A DNA stretch of 20,696 nucleotides from Gnetum montanum (lineage: Eukaryota; Streptophyta; Gnetopsida; Gnetales; Gnetaceae), in contig MNCI01003602.1 in the NCBI GenBank assembly GCA_015680685.1, positions 106,773-127,468 of the forward strand, given 5' to 3'. The notes beneath the pieces were generated by a model. It saw only the letters and a program-made list of their open reading frames with translations. It made no database searches and was not told the origin of the DNA. Made by a program: the position numbers and the translations under genes. This document shows positions 18,960 through 20,696 of the stretch, one piece after another; the first letter of the stretch is position 1, and every line of letters begins with the position of its first letter.

Positions 18960-20430
18960 CTAGAAAATTCAGTTGTTGAAAAAACCAAAGATCCCAACCG
19001 AGACAACTTTAACCTTGGACCCCAAGGGCCTCCAAAAAACAAGATCTGAGGTGCCCTGAATAGTCTTGTTGACTGCCTAGGGGCTTACAAAGTGTCAACG
19101 TGAATAATGAAGTAAAAATGCAATGCAAATATGAAAATAGATGCACAAAATAAACACAAATCTACACTATCTTACATAACAATTAGAGTTGTAAACTTTA
19201 TTATAATAAAACAAAGAGAGTTTAGAGTGTGTACAAGTGGTACCTAAGGAAGCAAAGAGATTCACTTCATTGGGGGTTTGGAATCTTTTTAAACTAGTGG
19301 CTTTGGATGCCATAGTTAGCTCCACGATCTAGATGCTCCACAACTCCTGAAATTGCAAAACCTTGTTGCACTCTTTACCAAATTTGCAATGTTGGTGGTA
19401 TAGGGGGAGTAAGATGTGTAGGGGTTTTGGGCTATAAAGAAGAGCCACTTTGGGAGTCTCAATGCCTACGTTGCTCAACATTGCCATAAAATCACACATA
19501 ATCTTAGGGATGTAACAATGGTCATAATGGTTACAAGTCCTACACTAAGATTGCTTCAAAAGCCTTGTATTCTCAATGAATTCTTAAAGCTCTTAAATGC
19601 AAAATGCTGCAAATCTCAAGGGGTGGAACTGTCAAAAGTTGGGAACCTTTCCATGGTGTTGGAGCTTGGTTTATATAGGTTACATGTCCATAAATTTTGC
19701 TACAAATTTCTATCTAATTGTTGAGAGATTACTACTATGTACAGGTGTTGTAGGTGTCTAAATCCAGTATGGTTTCTATGTATAGTAAGTTTTAATACCT
19801 CCCATGGTACCAAAACCATTATGTTTACCAAAAATAGTAAATGGGAATTTTTCCCATGTTGGCTTATTCCATCCATGCTAGGTCATCCAAGAGTAATGTT
19901 TATGTACAGGATCAACATTGAAGCTGGAACAATGATAATGTGCTTGTGCAATGCTAGAGCTACAAGAGCCATGTTGGGGAAATGAGCAATGCTGGGGAAA
20001 TGAGCAACACTATGGGTATGAGCAATCTTGAAGGTGTAGGAGTTATACCTCCAAATGCTAGGCATAGTTGATGTTAGATCCTCCCACAGGTGTTTCTAGT
20101 GTAGCAAAAGTTATACAACCCCCATCGTGCCCCCCCGCAGCACCCCCCCGCCCCCCGCCCTGTCACACCCCCACACCCCNAATTTTTAACCCTCCCAAGC
20201 CTAAACATAGGCATGATATGAATTTGTTCACTTGGGGATTGAGGCTTTGACCACTTATGAGGTGTTTTCCAATACCAAAAGCTAAAGTATGTGAAATTGC
20301 ATCTCTTGGATTACAATTTTTACATTTACAATGAAAGTTTAGCCTTGGATTTCATGGGGTGAGAGCTATAGTGTAGTAAGGTTACAACATGCATTTTCTT
20401 GATGGTGTTTCATTGGCCCCTCTTTGTTGG
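18960..20430 (+). repeat. Dispersed repeat family, copy 2 (long form)
   Basis: It is homologous to 15085-15835 at both ends: 18960-19290 matches 15085-15400, and 20060-20430 matches 15490-15835. The middle, about 19300-20060, is not present in copy 1 and carries a short GGGGAAATGAGCAA tandem repeat near 19976-20010. Copies 1 and 2 flank the minisatellite and the DUF247 fragment, so they might be LTRs of one degenerate element, but no PBS, PPT or target duplication was found. Confidence 0.65.
20124..20180. repeat. C-rich low-complexity tract ending in an unresolved base
   Basis: Runs of C5 to C7 are broken by GCA, G and TGTCACA. Base 20180 is N. The matching part of copy 1 (about 15590-15615) has only short C runs, so the tract has expanded in copy 2 or is poorly assembled. 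Confidence 0.85.
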
Positions 20431-20696
20431 TGTCTTGAGAATTGACCTGAGATGCACCAAATACAAAACACCACTGCAAGTTCATCATTGATCTTTCCTC
20501 TCCATGCTTGATTACGTAGTGTTGAACCATGCCAAAGTGTGGTTGCGATAATGGGATAAGGTTATGATGAGATGGTAAAATTTGAAGGCTATGTATTGTC
20601 ATTGAAACACCACAAAAATTGCAAGTTGTCATCCTTTTTGCATTGTAATCCCCATCCCATGAATCTTGAGACTAAACATCATTGTAAATGTAAAGA
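20318..20696. repeat. Inverted repeat; second arm is a reversed fragment of the dispersed repeat (copy 3)
   Basis: TTTACATTTACAATGA at 20320 recurs on the minus strand at the window's right end (about 20680-20694). Blocks then match in order: a TTCATGGG block, an ACAACWTGCAWTTT block and GGTGTTTCATTG near 20405, matched on the minus strand near 20590-20610. The arms are about 20318-20425 and 20590-20696, with a spacer of about 165 bp. The right arm is cut by the window edge. Confidence 0.7.

Noticed and set aside
1-20696. tRNA, rRNA or other RNA genes
   Set aside because: No cloverleaf-like or conserved rRNA stretches were seen by eye; a covariance-model scan was not possible.

Overview
This window looks like intergenic DNA from a land plant with a large, repeat-rich genome. 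The direct evidence is: a complete but decayed Ty3/Gypsy-type LTR retrotransposon whose primer-binding site resembles the plant tRNA-Asp type; a second Gypsy-like gag-protease element that it interrupts; and a decayed fragment of a DUF247/UPF0481 gene, a family confined to plants. No intact protein-coding gene was found. A slowly decaying gymnosperm genome would fit, but that is inference.

Layout. Bases 1-420 hold nothing recognisable. Bases 420-2330 (+) carry a decayed, gene-like reading frame split by short GT-AG intron-like gaps and broken almost only by TAG codons. Bases 2575-2800 are a 29-bp minisatellite. Bases 3011-6437 (-) are gag and protease remains of 'element 2'. At 6438-13685 the 7,248-bp 'element 1' is inserted into element 2, flanked by a perfect AGCAT target duplication. 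The gag frame of element 2 resumes at 13686-13825. Element 1 reads on the minus strand: 5' LTR 12828-13685, PBS, gag, protease, about 1.9 kb of non-coding tail, then 3' LTR 6438-7414. It has no reverse transcriptase, RNase H or integrase. Element 2 shows none in this window either.

The right third is built from repeats: a two-copy tandem array of about 480 bp (14095-15055); a dispersed repeat with copies at 15085-15835 and 18960-20430 and an inverted fragment at 20590-20696; a 32-bp minisatellite (17034-17222) that shares its core with the left 29-bp one; and, between the two dispersed-repeat copies, a GC-richer DUF247 pseudogene (17487-18080) preceded by a duplicated splice-acceptor-like 26-mer.

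The parts do not form a working pathway. The window is a record of nested insertion, host-gene capture or stranding, and mutational decay. The observations most worth following are the nesting of two polymerase-less gag-protease elements, the related minisatellites about 14 kb apart, and the amber-only decay of the left gene-like region.
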